From assembly GCA_030765405.1 (NCBI GenBank), contig JAVCCP010000045.1, forward strand, positions 1 through 64,000: a DNA stretch of 64,000 nt. Reading direction: 5' to 3'. The notes under the pieces are model-generated. The model did no database searches. It was given only the letters and a program-made list of their open reading frames with translations, and had not been told where the DNA came from. This document shows, in pieces, positions 49,401 to 57,380 of this stretch; positions within the stretch are counted from its first letter, which is position 1, and each line of letters starts with the position of its first letter. Origin of the DNA: Candidatus Ancaeobacter aquaticus. GTDB taxonomy: Bacteria; Auribacterota; Ancaeobacteria; Ancaeobacterales; Ancaeobacteraceae. Made by a program: the position numbers and the translations under genes.

Positions 49401-50778
49401 GATTACGGGTAGAAGAGTTGCTCTGATGCCTCCTCAACCAGTTTTAGAGCCGCCATTAGATAAGTTTGAAATAATTTTGAATTCACTAAATCTTGTTATA
49501 GGAAAGCTTGAGGACAGTAACATTCCATCCCCTGATAATCTTTTTAGTGATGGAGTGCCGTACACATCTGGATATTTTATAAATTCAAACCCGTCTGCAA
49601 AAGAAATAATGGAATATGAAAAAAGAATTAAAACTATGCTAAGAGAATATCCACGTGCATATCTGGCTTTATTGTCAATTGCCGGATTAATGACAGAGCG
49701 TGCTATAAAACAATACGGGTTTTCAAAAACAACTGATCGTGAGGTTATAGATGAGATCGGAGCGATACAATCCCAATTAAATAAAAGATTTGTGTTGAGC
49801 GAAATTCTGGATTCCTCAGGAATAAAGGGTGTCCCTGAAATTTATAAAGGTTTTATAGAAGAAAAAAATGAGATTTTAAAAGGGAAAGTAAAAGATAACA
49901 TTGTAAGAGGTCTTGATATACTTGACGGGATACTTATCGGTGCAAAAAAGGATGTATCAGCCGAGCAAAAAGATGAGGCCCTAGATGCTGCATGCGCGAT
50001 TAATTTTTTAAATTTATTGATTGCGCCTTCGAATATTGCAAAGACCGCTGATATCATCGAGCCGTTTTGTATTTATGAAAGTATGGTATCGCAGGAAGAA
50101 GGGTTTTCTGCATTTAATGCTCGGCCGGACAAAGTTGAAGGTGACCTTGAAGTTGTTGTTTTGCATGCGGAAAGTTTCTATAAAATGAAATATGACCGGA
50201 AGATTGACAAAGAGGTACCTGTACTGAAAGATTTGGGGAGCAGTCTATTGCTTAAAAGTCTAATGAATGGCAGGTTGACAGGAAGCACCCGTAGGTTTGT
50301 ATGGGTGGCGACGACAGAAGCCGGCCATCGTATAAGGAAGCTTGCCGGCCTTCCTGATGCGGATTTACAGGTTGATCCGATGAATTTTGAAGGTGAGCTT
50401 GAAAAACTTGAAACAGATACCGAAACTGCACGGCAATTTGTTGCTTTTGTGGAACAAGAAATTGAAAGTGGCCTCAAAAAAGGCGAAGATGCGGATAAAA
50501 ATCTTAGTATCACGGTTATAACCGAATCCCGTTATTACAAGAATATATGGAGTGAAGATATCAGGGATTTTCTTTTCGCGATTTTATCAGGTGAAGAGGC
50601 TATACCATCTACAGCTCTAGTAGCAGTATTTGGCGATAAGATACCTCGTGAACTTGAAGGTGTAGTGGAAGAGACTGATACAGGGATTATAATAATAGCC
50701 CCAAAACCTGAGATAAGAGATATTAACTATTTAAATGAAATAACCCGCCAAAGCGCAGAACTTGCTACAAGCGCATAA
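40462..50778 (+). CDS. giant exported protein D: SpoIIE/PP2C-like phosphatase, HExxH segments, membrane helices
   Basis: The 3438-aa protein begins MNRYPARHN with a signal peptide (TKTISLVVCVSFIFTNIVLA) and CLAPQSEG, like the TLAPTSG of A. AGGGGA precedes this ATG. Residues about 230-430 resemble the SpoIIE/RsbU branch of PP2C phosphatases (FEIDATGHGAEA, GADPALLIS, MPLGVSF, LVYSDGITEAQ). Three segments look like zinc-protease motifs: EELLH (1216-1220, first His lost), HERDH (2095-2099) and HEVYH (2781-2785); each is followed by an EEI or EEV helix. Hydrophobic segments near 2304-2380 (the first followed by a signal-like PAYAFDG), 2570-2615 and 2930-2970 suggest membrane insertion. The C-terminal 200 residues look Rossmann-like. 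Function unknown. Confidence 0.85.
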   Translation: MNRYPARHNIITKTISLVVCVSFIFTNIVLAAPQNSSSKSCLAPQSEGQQNGFNDILAQVKAKWKKKVKAKKIPQDPLAVPNPDSISEMMPDPIKFIMVYLEQDAIRRALEILSNAKKMVQPDPAENVELYKDLCALEDDILKTLLVKNMAPEFFKEFQRFAKKSVSEMSFKEMRERVTAFNGIIMNQYNRIHTKAVNEDPRGIFSLNYIHDLFYDPLMDDDDIQRDIFEKYGVVVGGDAVIILRDTNGDVYIFEIDATGHGAEAARLLDPVIPYIYSSWEERVEGAEFINDELFINFKKMYDEFETLRDNCVFLTMNAVHIRAEDGKVSQYNFGADPALLISTKGDVNKFTSEGMPLGVSFDKNVVQRLNMSMRPGERMLVYSDGITEAQTSEIGVYGDSRFKEFITGHISLLQGLPIEKAVDEILKKIISVTTLSKEEEKTYRKYIKERYEDLQFYDKRLQNLIANQPKGTSSDFNKSIMSDMIEWTEVEGEAKEWDDYIVNNFDQLLDGLYEFGAMIDKKRDLVGKDAFDSLLNDDEIFNGFLDECRKEHKELYEKYDFDQFKNYPSIVIAISDEKTADPKVLYELILRNFKRVKNIKKLCNNSYAGNSGELFILIKKHADMSLAELIKLLKDTHHEFSNKPVSATQTVNDDISLISIQYLKKPKKHKVAKQDVIIGTVDISFTDKMSPPVITGTVHVNIIENAINPCIKQNAVMRTNLLHIGDAKIEIFDGKRLSYVKDGKIFINNTLFMSKEQIDQLNELREKSDTAKIDKQEVRELTSLEKRYDRMTCMLHFVLISNVYMIAHPDMKLRDVYNLAVKYYQTLSRTEQNAIVNGLMPYKKYDVNAEGYQNLFRIVQKRGVNTETKRERFKIASYVAIKQNLERMQILNRDAAKGNAVWSEINQALSKISGIKLIDYDLESDGQKIVAMLWNLITDSDISVDEEIKKDISTSLKRIMSDLVTRKQEIRKLYIQKYELLKDLEEVSPESISYFRDFFFPGLINGDMKVKGLVFKKDISQICIKKGKHEFGTVPLKNMRVYKKGTKEYILINIEKQDPIILEVDVVLRKLKIVKYKGDTALVLLFPEKAIDIKRARLTTSGIKLSRLRPNDPVYFVADGVLNKDGKLVIDKIYPGKDIPRVVPDLADKNRVAKINEVMSRALEHYPLGEDINIKFVCGNDRAACSVIRQGGNNVIVIDIEDIRLPNLLYMDIEEELLHMKLAKMPYNYQPPLAIEEIMAALLKVYRFKSLSPASQKKILDVSKDEKNDLDDQEFYKILSLPLTTSLDTVLDEIIKYVRRPGVFSPEISEYLEVRSIDDIKDELYGRIPTKDGRRTDWFALVYEEYPQEVLNPAVVPAVVLPVDEVIGKIYKTDHEKMLKHIYGKPQSLLGIENPYERYMDIQKRYKDILFHMDHAIRVRETVALMVLEQRLSSDALRNRFEQMYRNTSSSIIAYKALIEEYEGLKRVSEKTKVDVIASLLRVMNDIKDWNSSLNQDLKELKAALREAVTKEYMSQEALDKTLKKIETVWNNSFKGARENDDYKALAYYKFMSTTTDNPMIKYESYNKAREYFQNIVKSENIILPNVLTRLRPRLSVSLLNEDGVYEDKTIEDLIKSMYVDGNESPFLLSKLKMLLNYYGLDYVPGIFLSKINERSPPFLYVIGGIHKKGPKRMYFGEVSKGPLALSRETPKEFSEIYDGVIEPGKIIINNMQKIKTDPDAEKYFDIFLEFKQFNGYTLDDKVIDFYQGALVRERPAYIKQVPFVPVAVDVRPLVEKFREIFSRIGIYGKDADLEEAFAEKVKELVKDADSVNPQIDIDYTGLSEDDLTTWWSYIASKLEENIKNPGYDFEDVSIDDFYRHINVPIYKYEAPLAALPVLQHDINTEARYIMNKDGDIELDKEYYVSLGSFLPVYKNQVKIIKRYFKDFFDAGNIKAVRVVKRLREGKDVRITDGELIIPISIFCNEQHVRKWLDFVLARQEGLIGNEKIDDVLSGDYDVFVEYKVRLNKEGRFELKMDYKNQDRIGVFSSVFDERAKEITEFFNREGWPLGLQKVRIERQLKHGAHVDKPRGLMVFPLDMLKTREKFKVMGLPHERDHFQIDEEREIEEVLNISRDILYRIMPLAETDKDSYRVFLDELESDEIRAQKAGRDYLPRLKNLIKKYRGTPQEFEYRYEKRMIERQLGKQVVPFYAFLENVINKTERMKQQGLKEEDIQKAVIKEVYGYVAMNEGVYPYESHMLKIRGSKNVVGAVFDALKKYPPPRTYVKSVTKEIVPVEDVKKISWQEYIPGMSFFKSRISRYLMIAALVVGFNMLMSTPAYAFDGKTVIAGAAEFGAIAGHLVIFYIIFTIIHALIPGGGLALSFILNLLIIFGYRQYSKWKQMKLEEEQYIQTAPVKKGVPIVKPEMPAWVAKKKKSNIVDNETFQKFLKIAEERKKQQVQPKKGSKGGEIIRFPVTKEEKPIVLDKEKTVPPKGLKMLSHSNKTLIILTNSKDKAISEAAREELKVRTPEDEDEREKIEKALKREVKPEKAEMTVLEEPSVWQRIYRSLSVLPRIFGFYWPLILGIKLLSVSPLDAAIIKPEGLYYDKTLTDYESAAIILTVAGIVAIITYMYKSIHKKSPPVDVAFMSVSDGAKSTIFDRNMSKFWKEFFKKPAGKKIQAKLMDKYYKKLNKIAVFNIVSTEEGLKPVLDDEFMGGKNEQSEKILKEKGITMQYVIDNIRDIVKMIEVEPAGDQVKKLVVIDEDNYYIHAIKNTQTIYLRIELFDKKALLKIHFIPHEVYHMVVEGEIATEEILVHALTFLRDVNNYKMGKMDPQAKQLFDQMTSELAQLEAPRMEKGRITQSSIISKLIFNVEEEERLQQREITSEEIFALALPLTLEYCRANEDLFMFRGIAHYISQRSDPKLLKEVDDMWMAQRDNMLRGNRLFSFLLPFAFLDFFNYSSDLIYIRALINLGIIGLVVTDLRLVYELKNYFNKITGRRVALMPPQPVLEPPLDKFEIILNSLNLVIGKLEDSNIPSPDNLFSDGVPYTSGYFINSNPSAKEIMEYEKRIKTMLREYPRAYLALLSIAGLMTERAIKQYGFSKTTDREVIDEIGAIQSQLNKRFVLSEILDSSGIKGVPEIYKGFIEEKNEILKGKVKDNIVRGLDILDGILIGAKKDVSAEQKDEALDAACAINFLNLLIAPSNIAKTADIIEPFCIYESMVSQEEGFSAFNARPDKVEGDLEVVVLHAESFYKMKYDRKIDKEVPVLKDLGSSLLLKSLMNGRLTGSTRRFVWVATTEAGHRIRKLAGLPDADLQVDPMNFEGELEKLETDTETARQFVAFVEQEIESGLKKGEDADKNLSITVITESRYYKNIWSEDIRDFLFAILSGEEAIPSTALVAVFGDKIPRELEGVVEETDTGIIIIAPKPEIRDINYLNEITRQSAELATSA

Positions 50779-50795
50779 ATTACATGGCTTTCCTA

Positions 50796-50824
50796 TTGAC
50801 AAAATCGTTTTCAACAGGTATACT
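50796..50824 (+). promoter_or_regulatory. sigma70-type promoter of giant gene E
   Basis: TTGACA at 50796-50801 and TATACT at 50819-50824, 17 bases apart, in the short gap after D. The ribosome site AAAGGAG and the ATG at 50850 follow. Confidence 0.85.
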
Positions 50825-50849
50825 TCAGTTAGATACAAAGGAGTGATTT

Positions 50850-53800
50850 ATGCTTATTAAATTGAAAAGGTGTAAGTTAGTGAAGGTGATAAGTATATTA
50901 GTATTGAGTATATTCCTGTCATCAAATTATGCATATGCCGTACGAACATCACCAATATCTTCAGCATCTGAAAAAGCCCCTGATGATTCAGCTAAATCCG
51001 GTATACGACAGGTAGATGTTAAAGATATTATTGACATTAATATTCCCGCAAACTTTGGAAAAGTAGTAGAAAAGTTTAAGGGCACTTCCAATAAGGTTGT
51101 TATCCACTTCCAGGATTCACACTGCAACTTTGAGGCCCAAAAAAACTTTGCGGCACTTATTAGGAATTTCAAAACAACAAAATTCAAAGATGATTTAAAG
51201 CTCATTACCGTAGAGGGTGCAACAGGGCCGATAGATCTTTCACCGCTTGGTGTTATCAAAAACAATGATATTAAAGACATGATTTCACTGTATCTTATGC
51301 GAAACGGTTTTTTAACGGGTTCTGAATATTATGCGGTTTTTGATAAAAAACCGATGGAGATCTACGGTGTTGATAATAAAAAGCTTTATATTGAAAACTA
51401 TCTTTATTTTCTTAAAACACAAGCCTATAAAGCTAAAACACAGCCCATTATGAACGAAATTGAAAAGATGCTGGCACTTTTGCGTGCCAAGATCTTTGGC
51501 CCGGAAATGCTTCATGTGTCGCGATTAACAGAAATATACAGCAGGGGAGATATGAAGCTCACCAAGTATTGCATATCACTTATGCAATTGGCAAAGAAAT
51601 TCAATATATCATATATACGTTACCCGGATTATACAGCCACGGTAAGAGCTGTAAAGCTGGATGAAAAGATAGACAAAAAATTACTTAGGGTAGAACGCTC
51701 ACGTTTTATTTCCGAACTTCATAAAAAATTATCTCAAAAAGGCCTTTCACAGCTGGTTAAGATGTCGCTTTTTTTCAGGACAGGAAAGATATCTGCCGCG
51801 TCATTTTATAGGTATCTGATTAAAACGGCAAAAAAAATGTCGTTTGATACATCTTCTTACAAGAATTTCATGTTATATACAAAATCAGTTAAGCTTCACA
51901 GCAAGGTATCACCCAACAAGTTGTTTTTTGAGCTTGATCAGCTGCTTGCTGATATAAAGGAAAAAGCGTTTAAAAACAGGCGTGAGAGAGATTTTGATCG
52001 ACTTATAAAGAATGTTACGATAACCAAAAAACTTTTAAATCTTGAACTCACCAAAGATGACCTTACATACCTGAAAGAACATAAAAGCGAAATAAATGGC
52101 AGTAAATTTTACAGCCGAATTAATGTGCTTTTAGCGCAATATGGCCTGCTAGCAAGGCTGCCACATGACACTGCGAAACTTACCGAACACATGTCAGTTA
52201 TGGAAGGTTTTTATGATGTGGCATTAAAACGTGATAAGGCCTTGGTTGAAAACACGCTTACAAAGATGAATGATAGCGGCCTTAATGCGGCCATAATGGT
52301 AACAGGCGGATTTCATTCAGACGGTATAATAAGACAGCTTAAAAGCAAGAACATCTCTTATATGGTTATTCGGCCGAGAATGACTCTGAGCTATGATCCC
52401 GATGTGTATATGTCCCGGATGATGGATGGGAAAAATCCGTTTGAAAAACTTCTTCTTACCGCACCTCTGTTTTTAAGTCCAGTGGACTGTTTTGCCGAAA
52501 TGCCTTACGAAATGATAACCTATCAAATTCCAGGTTCAGATGAAGTCCAGATCATTGATCCAAAAAAGGAGATAGAGTTAGTAAAAGAAATGATAGGTGT
52601 GTTAGACACTGCGTGTGAGAGCCTTCTCGTTGAAGGCGGAAAAAGTGTTGTGTTCGGTGATCTTTTAATAAAGAAAATCAAGCAGGCAGGAAAAGATCAA
52701 GATAGTAATGTGGTAAATATTGTCTTGGAAGGAAAACAAAAACAAAAAATAATACTTTGCTTGACACGTAAGATATCGGAAAGAGAACGGCAGACGTATG
52801 TTTTGCTTAATGATTTGAAAGAAGCAGTTTCTGAAGAAGCGATACAAACATCTCAAAACGCACTTATTAAAATTATTAATGAATATATCGGTGAAGAAAA
52901 GTACGAAGATGCTACAGAAGTGTTTAAAAATATGGTTTCACGTATAGAAGAAATTACTCCGGAGATAGAAGAATACGCTCAAAACTATTTACAAACTTTG
53001 GTAGCCAAAGGGGATTTTAAAGATGCGTTAAAGGTCCTGAATAGTTTCGCTGCAGAGAGCTTCTTCAACACGTTTTTGGTTGAAGGATTGAAAGGGATGA
53101 CATATTTAGATCTGGATATATCAGAAGAGAATATACTCTTTCGTACAATTACAGTATCCAAAGATTTCTCGCGAATTGCTCTTTTGGGTGTGATTGGAGA
53201 AGAAGGTGATACAACAGAATATATTAAATTTTTACGTGGACGTGAACGGAGAAAACGGAGCATGCTTGGTGATACAAGAATGGCCGTTGATAAGGCGGTA
53301 AAAGAAAACGAGGTCTATAACTTTTCTATATGTTTCATTGAAGCAGTGTTGGACCAAATTAGAGAAGATAAAACATTAAATCCAGAATTAGTAATGACAG
53401 TAATTGATAATACCAATCGTTATCTTGAGCAATTATATCCGATGGCAAATATTCAGGACAATATCGAACAGTTGTTTAGAAAACATGACCGTGTATATAT
53501 GCTTAACTTTTCTACCCCTGGTGTAGGAAGGAGATCCAAATATGGGATTAAAAATTTAAATGATGAGATCTTGAAAATGCAAAACACAAATCTTTGGATT
53601 AAACTTAGGCAGGAAAAGGAGAAAGAAGCGTACGAAGATGTTATGGAAAATTACAATTTTAATAATGAAGGTAAATTTATAAGTCTTTTGTATAAGGAAG
53701 ATAAATATGCTTTTGCATTTTCGGGAATGTCCGATGAAGAGGCGGATAAAGTAATAATAGAAATTGGAGATGAGGCAGTCCGGCTTTTGGAAGAGAAAAT

Positions 53801-56800
53801 CAATAAACATTTGGCAACTGAGGAAGATGATATTTCAAAGATATACAGACAATATTGTATTGATAACGATTATGTTATAAGGGATGAAAGCGGTGAAATC
53901 ACTGAATACACACTTTTATGTTCGATATTTTGTGGTATAGCAAAAGTCGAAAAAGAAGGTACAGATGGTGTTGTCGAAGCTGACGCAAAATCGACACAGG
54001 CAAGCCGTATTGCGCGCATAAACAATGAAAAACAAAAAGATGGTATGACGGCTAAATCGGTTATGTTTGACTATAAGGCAGTAAGCAAACAGTTTGAAAT
54101 GTTCGATAAACTGCTTGAATATCTTAAGGGTCCTCGTGCTGTTAAGCTCGAATCAAATAAAGACGGAACATATGATATGGATGAGCGATTCGGTATATAT
54201 TGCCGAAAATGGGAGGCTTTTAAAGAGTCTGATTTATGGAAAAATGAAATGGAAAAATTACCCACTACTATAGATGAAGATTTTTTTAGTGAACTGCGCC
54301 AGCATTTCAATGAAAAAGAAGAAATATTAACGCTCGAAGCGTTTAACAAAAATAAGAGGTATAATATAAGTGAAAAACTTTATGATTATTTACTTGCAAA
54401 ATATTACTTTGATATAGGCGGAACAATAGATTACATAAAGACTGTCTCGTTAGAGTCAGGATTAGAAGACACGCAAAAAGTCCGGGAATGGATGGGAGAA
54501 ACCCGGGAAGTGCGTGCGTTAATAAATGAAATATGGGATTTAGAACGTGATATTCAGCAATTGCAGGAAAAAGATGTTAGTGAATTATCAGCCAATAGCA
54601 GATTAGAAATATTAAAGAAGGAAATTGAAACTAAACAAAAAGATTTTAAAAAGAGACTTAAAGATAAAGATGGATTTAATAATAAGCTCTCGGAAATATA
54701 TAAAACTATCAAAATCGAACCAAAATTCAGGAATATGATGAAATATTTTGAGGGTAGGGACTATGATGTGACATCGGGGATGGAATTTTTTAGGCGTTCT
54801 CTTGGGCTCAAAAATGCGCGGGTAATAGGGCTCGATATAATGAATATAGGCGGTATGAACAATAAATCAACTCAACGTGCAATGCAGAAGTTTAATGAAA
54901 AAGCTAAAAAGGAAAAATGGAGCAGCGATGAATATATTAAACATTTAGTGGATGATGTGTTGACGAAGTCAGGCGATGATGTGACAAGAGATGTAATCAT
55001 GAAGAACCTTAAAACGGTGATTGAATTATTTGAGACGCGGTTAGAGGCTGCTTTTAATGAAGGAATAATAGGTAATATGTTTGATAATTTAAACGCGGAG
55101 GAACGAGCTGAACTCGGAGTAGTTAATGCTAATGAGCTATATGAGAAGCTTAAAACCGAAAACAATATTATATTGGTTGGAGGTGATGAGCTGACTTTTA
55201 CTCGGTCAGGGCTCTTTTGGGATGCGGTCAATGATGAAAGTCATGGCATAGAAATACTCCAAGAAATGCAGAGATTGACCAATACCAGAGTTATCAGCAC
55301 GGTTTTGGCAACATTTGAGCGTGATGATACCAGGGGTGCGGATATAGGGCAGGCAGTGGCAATGATCAAGATTGATGACGGCACCACTGTAGCAAAAAAA
55401 CTGGAAGAGATGGGGTTAAAGGGATTTGTAACAGATTTTGATGCAAAAACACAAAAATGGATAGCAAAGTTTCAGGTAGGAGATAGCCATGAGGATGTTG
55501 TTATTATAAACGCTGAGGAATTGATTGCCTTTCAGGAAAGTTATCTTGCGGATATAAAGGGCCGTGTGGCAAAAAATGCTAATAAGATTGCCAAGATGCA
55601 GCGTGAAAGGAGTCCTCCAAGTGAAATTGAAATAGAGAGAATTAAAAATAAAGATTTGAAACTCATTTTAGAAGATATAACTAATGATATAATGGATACC
55701 GAGACAAAAATAGGAAACCTGCTTGATGGCCTTATTGAATATGTTAAAACCGATGGAAGCCGCCCTAAAGCAGATATTATTAAATTGGAGAAAGCGAGAG
55801 ATAACCCTCGAGAAGCGTGGAACGCATTTTCTGATTCAGTTGTAAAACAGTTATTCGAGGGATCTCTTGCGGCTATACAGGTCGATGATAAAGAAAAGAC
55901 GCCAAAAGCTTATACACTTGAAGATCAGAAAAGTATAGCAGATGATTTTATTAATGTTGTAAGAGAAAAAAAAGATGATGATAAAGTAGTGATTGAAGCC
56001 CTTGTAGACTCTTTTATTTATGCTGATACAAGTGAAATGTACGAGAAAAGGGAACTGGAATATTATGGTGAAGAAAACGTTAATAACGTTACTAAGATAT
56101 TAGAAGTTATTGCGGCGAGTGATCCAGAGCTTTTGCGTCCAATTGTAGGTGTAGATGCTTGTGATTGGGATAATCGGCCTGGGGCAATGTTAAAACTGGA
56201 AAACATAATTAAGAATTTTCGACTTGATTTATATTATCAGCTTATCAGTACAGGGATTATAGAAAAGGGTGAAGTTGTAAACGAAGAAGATTTGATAGTT
56301 AAACTTAAGTATTTGAACGATGGGATGCAAGAAAAGATCAAAAAATGTAATTCTAATATAACAGTGTTTTTAGAAAAGATAGGTTTTGATGATGCGCAAA
56401 TAGGAAAGTTTTTAAAAAGCGAAAAATTGCTCGATTTGATTACACAAGGATATCTCTCCATAAAACAAAACGGGCCTGTAAGGATAAGTATAGGACAGCT
56501 AAACGCACTTGAAAAAAGCGGGGATTTAATACTTGCACAAAAAATACTTGAAAAGATGAGTTTGCAGATGCCCATAGCATATGAAGACTATGACTATTTG
56601 GATAAAAATGTAGGAGAACAGAGAAAGTGGGCAGAAAACCAAGCTAAACAGCCAATGGTCGTTTTTGTATCAAGTGAGGGAGAAGGTGAAGGGACTGAGG
56701 TTGGGATAAATATGACCAAGGCAGTTGACGTGGCATTTAAGGAAAAAACCATTGATGTAGCCATGTTTCAGAGCAGGATATTCCTTACACAGGAAGAATA

Positions 56801-57029
56801 TATAAAGTTTTATGAACTAGCATATCTACTTGATAACTTTTTCAATGTGACTATTACCAATGCGCAGGGAGTACAGTTTAAACTTTCTGAAAAGGATAGA
56901 GAGTTACTCGCCAAATTAGGAATAACCACAACTGAAGACAGCATAATCGTATTTCCCGAACAGAACAAAAACGCACAATTTATTAATGAATTATTTGATG
57001 CGATAACTACAGTAGAATTCCAGGCATGA
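50850..57029 (+). CDS. giant exported protein E: TraB/Tiki-like domain and GGDEF-like segment
   Basis: The 2059-aa protein has a signal peptide (KVISILVLSIFLSSNYAYA). Residues about 55-530 form a domain shared with protein F: HFQDSHCNFEAQKN near 86, ITVEGATGPID, LMRNGFLTGSEYY, and VTGGFHSDGI near 484. A leading DSH, a middle E and a late GxxH recall the TraB/Tiki/ChaN-type superfamily, but this is a remote call. Long helical stretches follow (about 590-1310). Residues about 1323-1500 contain LDIMNIGGMNNKS and, 120 residues on, LVGGDELTF, resembling a degenerate GGDEF (diguanylate cyclase) domain with an insertion. A helical part and a strand-rich C-terminus (MVVFVSSEGEGEG onward) complete it. 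Own promoter; not coupled to D. Confidence 0.84.
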   Translation: MLIKLKRCKLVKVISILVLSIFLSSNYAYAVRTSPISSASEKAPDDSAKSGIRQVDVKDIIDINIPANFGKVVEKFKGTSNKVVIHFQDSHCNFEAQKNFAALIRNFKTTKFKDDLKLITVEGATGPIDLSPLGVIKNNDIKDMISLYLMRNGFLTGSEYYAVFDKKPMEIYGVDNKKLYIENYLYFLKTQAYKAKTQPIMNEIEKMLALLRAKIFGPEMLHVSRLTEIYSRGDMKLTKYCISLMQLAKKFNISYIRYPDYTATVRAVKLDEKIDKKLLRVERSRFISELHKKLSQKGLSQLVKMSLFFRTGKISAASFYRYLIKTAKKMSFDTSSYKNFMLYTKSVKLHSKVSPNKLFFELDQLLADIKEKAFKNRRERDFDRLIKNVTITKKLLNLELTKDDLTYLKEHKSEINGSKFYSRINVLLAQYGLLARLPHDTAKLTEHMSVMEGFYDVALKRDKALVENTLTKMNDSGLNAAIMVTGGFHSDGIIRQLKSKNISYMVIRPRMTLSYDPDVYMSRMMDGKNPFEKLLLTAPLFLSPVDCFAEMPYEMITYQIPGSDEVQIIDPKKEIELVKEMIGVLDTACESLLVEGGKSVVFGDLLIKKIKQAGKDQDSNVVNIVLEGKQKQKIILCLTRKISERERQTYVLLNDLKEAVSEEAIQTSQNALIKIINEYIGEEKYEDATEVFKNMVSRIEEITPEIEEYAQNYLQTLVAKGDFKDALKVLNSFAAESFFNTFLVEGLKGMTYLDLDISEENILFRTITVSKDFSRIALLGVIGEEGDTTEYIKFLRGRERRKRSMLGDTRMAVDKAVKENEVYNFSICFIEAVLDQIREDKTLNPELVMTVIDNTNRYLEQLYPMANIQDNIEQLFRKHDRVYMLNFSTPGVGRRSKYGIKNLNDEILKMQNTNLWIKLRQEKEKEAYEDVMENYNFNNEGKFISLLYKEDKYAFAFSGMSDEEADKVIIEIGDEAVRLLEEKINKHLATEEDDISKIYRQYCIDNDYVIRDESGEITEYTLLCSIFCGIAKVEKEGTDGVVEADAKSTQASRIARINNEKQKDGMTAKSVMFDYKAVSKQFEMFDKLLEYLKGPRAVKLESNKDGTYDMDERFGIYCRKWEAFKESDLWKNEMEKLPTTIDEDFFSELRQHFNEKEEILTLEAFNKNKRYNISEKLYDYLLAKYYFDIGGTIDYIKTVSLESGLEDTQKVREWMGETREVRALINEIWDLERDIQQLQEKDVSELSANSRLEILKKEIETKQKDFKKRLKDKDGFNNKLSEIYKTIKIEPKFRNMMKYFEGRDYDVTSGMEFFRRSLGLKNARVIGLDIMNIGGMNNKSTQRAMQKFNEKAKKEKWSSDEYIKHLVDDVLTKSGDDVTRDVIMKNLKTVIELFETRLEAAFNEGIIGNMFDNLNAEERAELGVVNANELYEKLKTENNIILVGGDELTFTRSGLFWDAVNDESHGIEILQEMQRLTNTRVISTVLATFERDDTRGADIGQAVAMIKIDDGTTVAKKLEEMGLKGFVTDFDAKTQKWIAKFQVGDSHEDVVIINAEELIAFQESYLADIKGRVAKNANKIAKMQRERSPPSEIEIERIKNKDLKLILEDITNDIMDTETKIGNLLDGLIEYVKTDGSRPKADIIKLEKARDNPREAWNAFSDSVVKQLFEGSLAAIQVDDKEKTPKAYTLEDQKSIADDFINVVREKKDDDKVVIEALVDSFIYADTSEMYEKRELEYYGEENVNNVTKILEVIAASDPELLRPIVGVDACDWDNRPGAMLKLENIIKNFRLDLYYQLISTGIIEKGEVVNEEDLIVKLKYLNDGMQEKIKKCNSNITVFLEKIGFDDAQIGKFLKSEKLLDLITQGYLSIKQNGPVRISIGQLNALEKSGDLILAQKILEKMSLQMPIAYEDYDYLDKNVGEQRKWAENQAKQPMVVFVSSEGEGEGTEVGINMTKAVDVAFKEKTIDVAMFQSRIFLTQEEYIKFYELAYLLDNFFNVTITNAQGVQFKLSEKDRELLAKLGITTTEDSIIVFPEQNKNAQFINELFDAITTVEFQA

Positions 57030-57094
57030 TCCCCCTTTGCAATGTACCGTTATGTTACAATGATGCTTCAAAATGAAGCATGTAAAAAAGTATT

Positions 57095-57110
57095 TTTACA
57101 ATATTGTAAA
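57095..57110. promoter_or_regulatory. perfect palindrome, possible operator
   Basis: TTTACAATATTGTAAA is fully self-complementary, the shape of a site for a dimeric regulator. It lies just before the ribosome site of the short ORF and upstream of giant gene F. Confidence 0.5.
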
Positions 57111-57127
57111 TATTTTGGAGGTATTTT

Positions 57128-57202
57128 ATGAGTGATTTGCATCCCAGCCATTTTGTAAAACTTATAAGTGTCCTATATAACGTATTATATGCAAATATAT
57201 AA
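57128..57202 (+). CDS. 24-aa short ORF with strong ribosome site
   Basis: GGAGG at 57117-57121 lies six bases before ATG 57128; the frame encodes MSDLHPSHFVKLI and eleven more residues before TAA. The product is partly hydrophobic. It could be a small protein, a leader peptide, or the remains of a decayed gene. No homology is recognised. Confidence 0.4.
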   Translation: MSDLHPSHFVKLISVLYNVLYANI

Positions 57203-57257
57203 AAATAGAAGATAATTGGCATGGGAAATGCATATAAACAAATTAGCTGTGTGGCCC

Positions 57258-57286
57258 TTGACAATACAGATATTATGCTGTAGAAT
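57258..57286 (+). promoter_or_regulatory. sigma70-type promoter of giant gene F
   Basis: TTGACA at 57258-57263 and TAGAAT at 57281-57286, 17 bases apart; identical boxes to the promoter at 183. The F ATG follows at 57381 after GGGGGAAAAG. Confidence 0.82.
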
Positions 57287-57380
57287 TAAGCTACAGAGGT
57301 AAGGGCAAGTAATGTTAAGTGTAGTAAAATATATAATTAGGTTTGTTTAACAAGTCTATACGATAAGATAGGGGGAAAAG

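Larger units (their letters stand above)
57030..57380. other. intergenic region between E and F
   Basis: This 351-base region holds a hairpin (ATGCTTCA at 57063 with TGAAGCAT to 57081, no T run), a 16-base palindrome at 57095, a short ORF with a strong ribosome site at 57128, and the F promoter at 57258. No conventional terminator for E is visible. Confidence 0.7.
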
